Made by a program: the position numbers and the translations under genes
The notes under the pieces: generated by a model
What the model saw: the letters and a program-made list of their open reading frames with translations, nothing else
What the model was told of the DNA's origin: nothing
Databases searched by the model: none
From: Diphasiastrum complanatum
Lineage: Eukaryota; Streptophyta; Lycopodiopsida; Lycopodiales; Lycopodiaceae
Assembly (NCBI GenBank): GCA_029204225.1
Contig: CM055113.1
Coordinates: 10,504,364 to 10,568,363 of the forward strand
Length of the DNA stretch: 64,000 nt
Direction of reading: 5' to 3'
Part shown: positions 62,196 to 64,000 of the stretch, piece by piece
How the letters are laid out: each line of letters opens with the position of its first letter
Position numbering within the stretch: the first letter of the stretch is position 1

Positions 62196-62352
62196 AAAAA
62201 TCTCGACCAGATGGGCGACGGAACCAGAGATCTAAATCTCGACTGGATGGGCGACGGAACCAGAGATCTAAATCTCGACCGGATGGGCGATGGAATCAAA
62301 GATCTAAATTTCGGCCGACTGGGCAACGGAACCAAGGATCTAAATCTTGACT
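62196..62352 (+). repeat. 36-bp minisatellite
   Basis: Four to five units of ATCTCGACCGGATGGGCGAC plus GGAACCAGAGATCTAA, with a few substitutions per unit. The open frame across it encodes the 12-residue unit MGDGTRDLNLDW. Shorter CTCAACC(G/A)AATGG units flank it on both sides. Confidence 0.85.

Positions 62353-64000
<1,648 letters not shown>

Overview
The window looks like nuclear DNA from a land plant, probably a seed plant with a large, transposon-rich genome. It holds many decayed Ty1/copia and Ty3/gypsy LTR retrotransposons, initiator-Met-tRNA primer-binding sites (TGGTATCAGAGC), chromodomain integrases, long GA/TC microsatellites, and one recognisable intron-rich nuclear gene for an organelle-targeted protein. 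There are no bacterial-style operons, CRISPR arrays, rRNA genes or convincing tRNA genes. I cannot name the species.

The main host gene runs on the minus strand, from the start codon at 21742 to at least 7316. It encodes an organellar (most likely chloroplast) translation initiation factor IF-3. Six exons (21742-21339, 11579-11540, 11240-11181, 8007-7955, 7654-7599, 7349-7316) join in perfect phase with GT/AG borders. They give a transit-peptide-like N-terminus, the IF-3 N-domain and the start of the linker to the C-domain. Intron 1 is about 9.8 kb and contains two wrecked chromodomain-type gypsy elements (14.1-16.5 kb and 18.1-20.7 kb), a copia fragment and an unidentified minus-strand ORF cluster. 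Intron 3 (3.2 kb) carries a MITE-like element, a GATCGCGATC hairpin and an LTR-like repeat. I could not find the C-domain exons to the left of 7316. Instead there is a short LTR element (5.8-6.8 kb) and two phase-compatible exons of a different, unidentified protein (5210-4852).

Region by region: 0.6-1.4 kb holds a copia LTR abutting a minus-strand gypsy LTR end; 1.4-4.8 kb is AT-rich with nothing supported; 4.8-21.7 kb is the host-gene region; 22.8-25.7 kb is a minus-strand copia element (A); 25.7-28.9 kb is a second minus-strand copia element (B). From 28.9 to 37.1 kb lies a plus-strand copia element (C), itself interrupted by a complete 3.15-kb non-autonomous LTR element (D, 33113-36264) with an intact 5-bp target duplication. 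From 37.4 to 47.1 kb lies a 9.7-kb plus-strand gypsy element (E, Tat/Athila-like primer site) with a large extra coiled-coil ORF between integrase and the 3' LTR. E sits inside an older copia LTR. 47.6-55.2 kb is a mosaic of copia fragments in both orientations, including a longer minus-strand element (F). 55.2-62.6 kb is mainly gypsy/copia debris with direct, inverted and tandem duplications, and 63.1-63.2 kb is a GA microsatellite.

None of the retroelements appears able to move by itself: their gag-pol genes are broken by stops, frameshifts, catalytic substitutions or internal deletions, several of which remove the reverse-transcriptase active site. The biology most worth following up is the IF-3 gene spread across transposon-filled introns, the extra ORF of gypsy element E with its own candidate TATA box, and the small non-autonomous element D.
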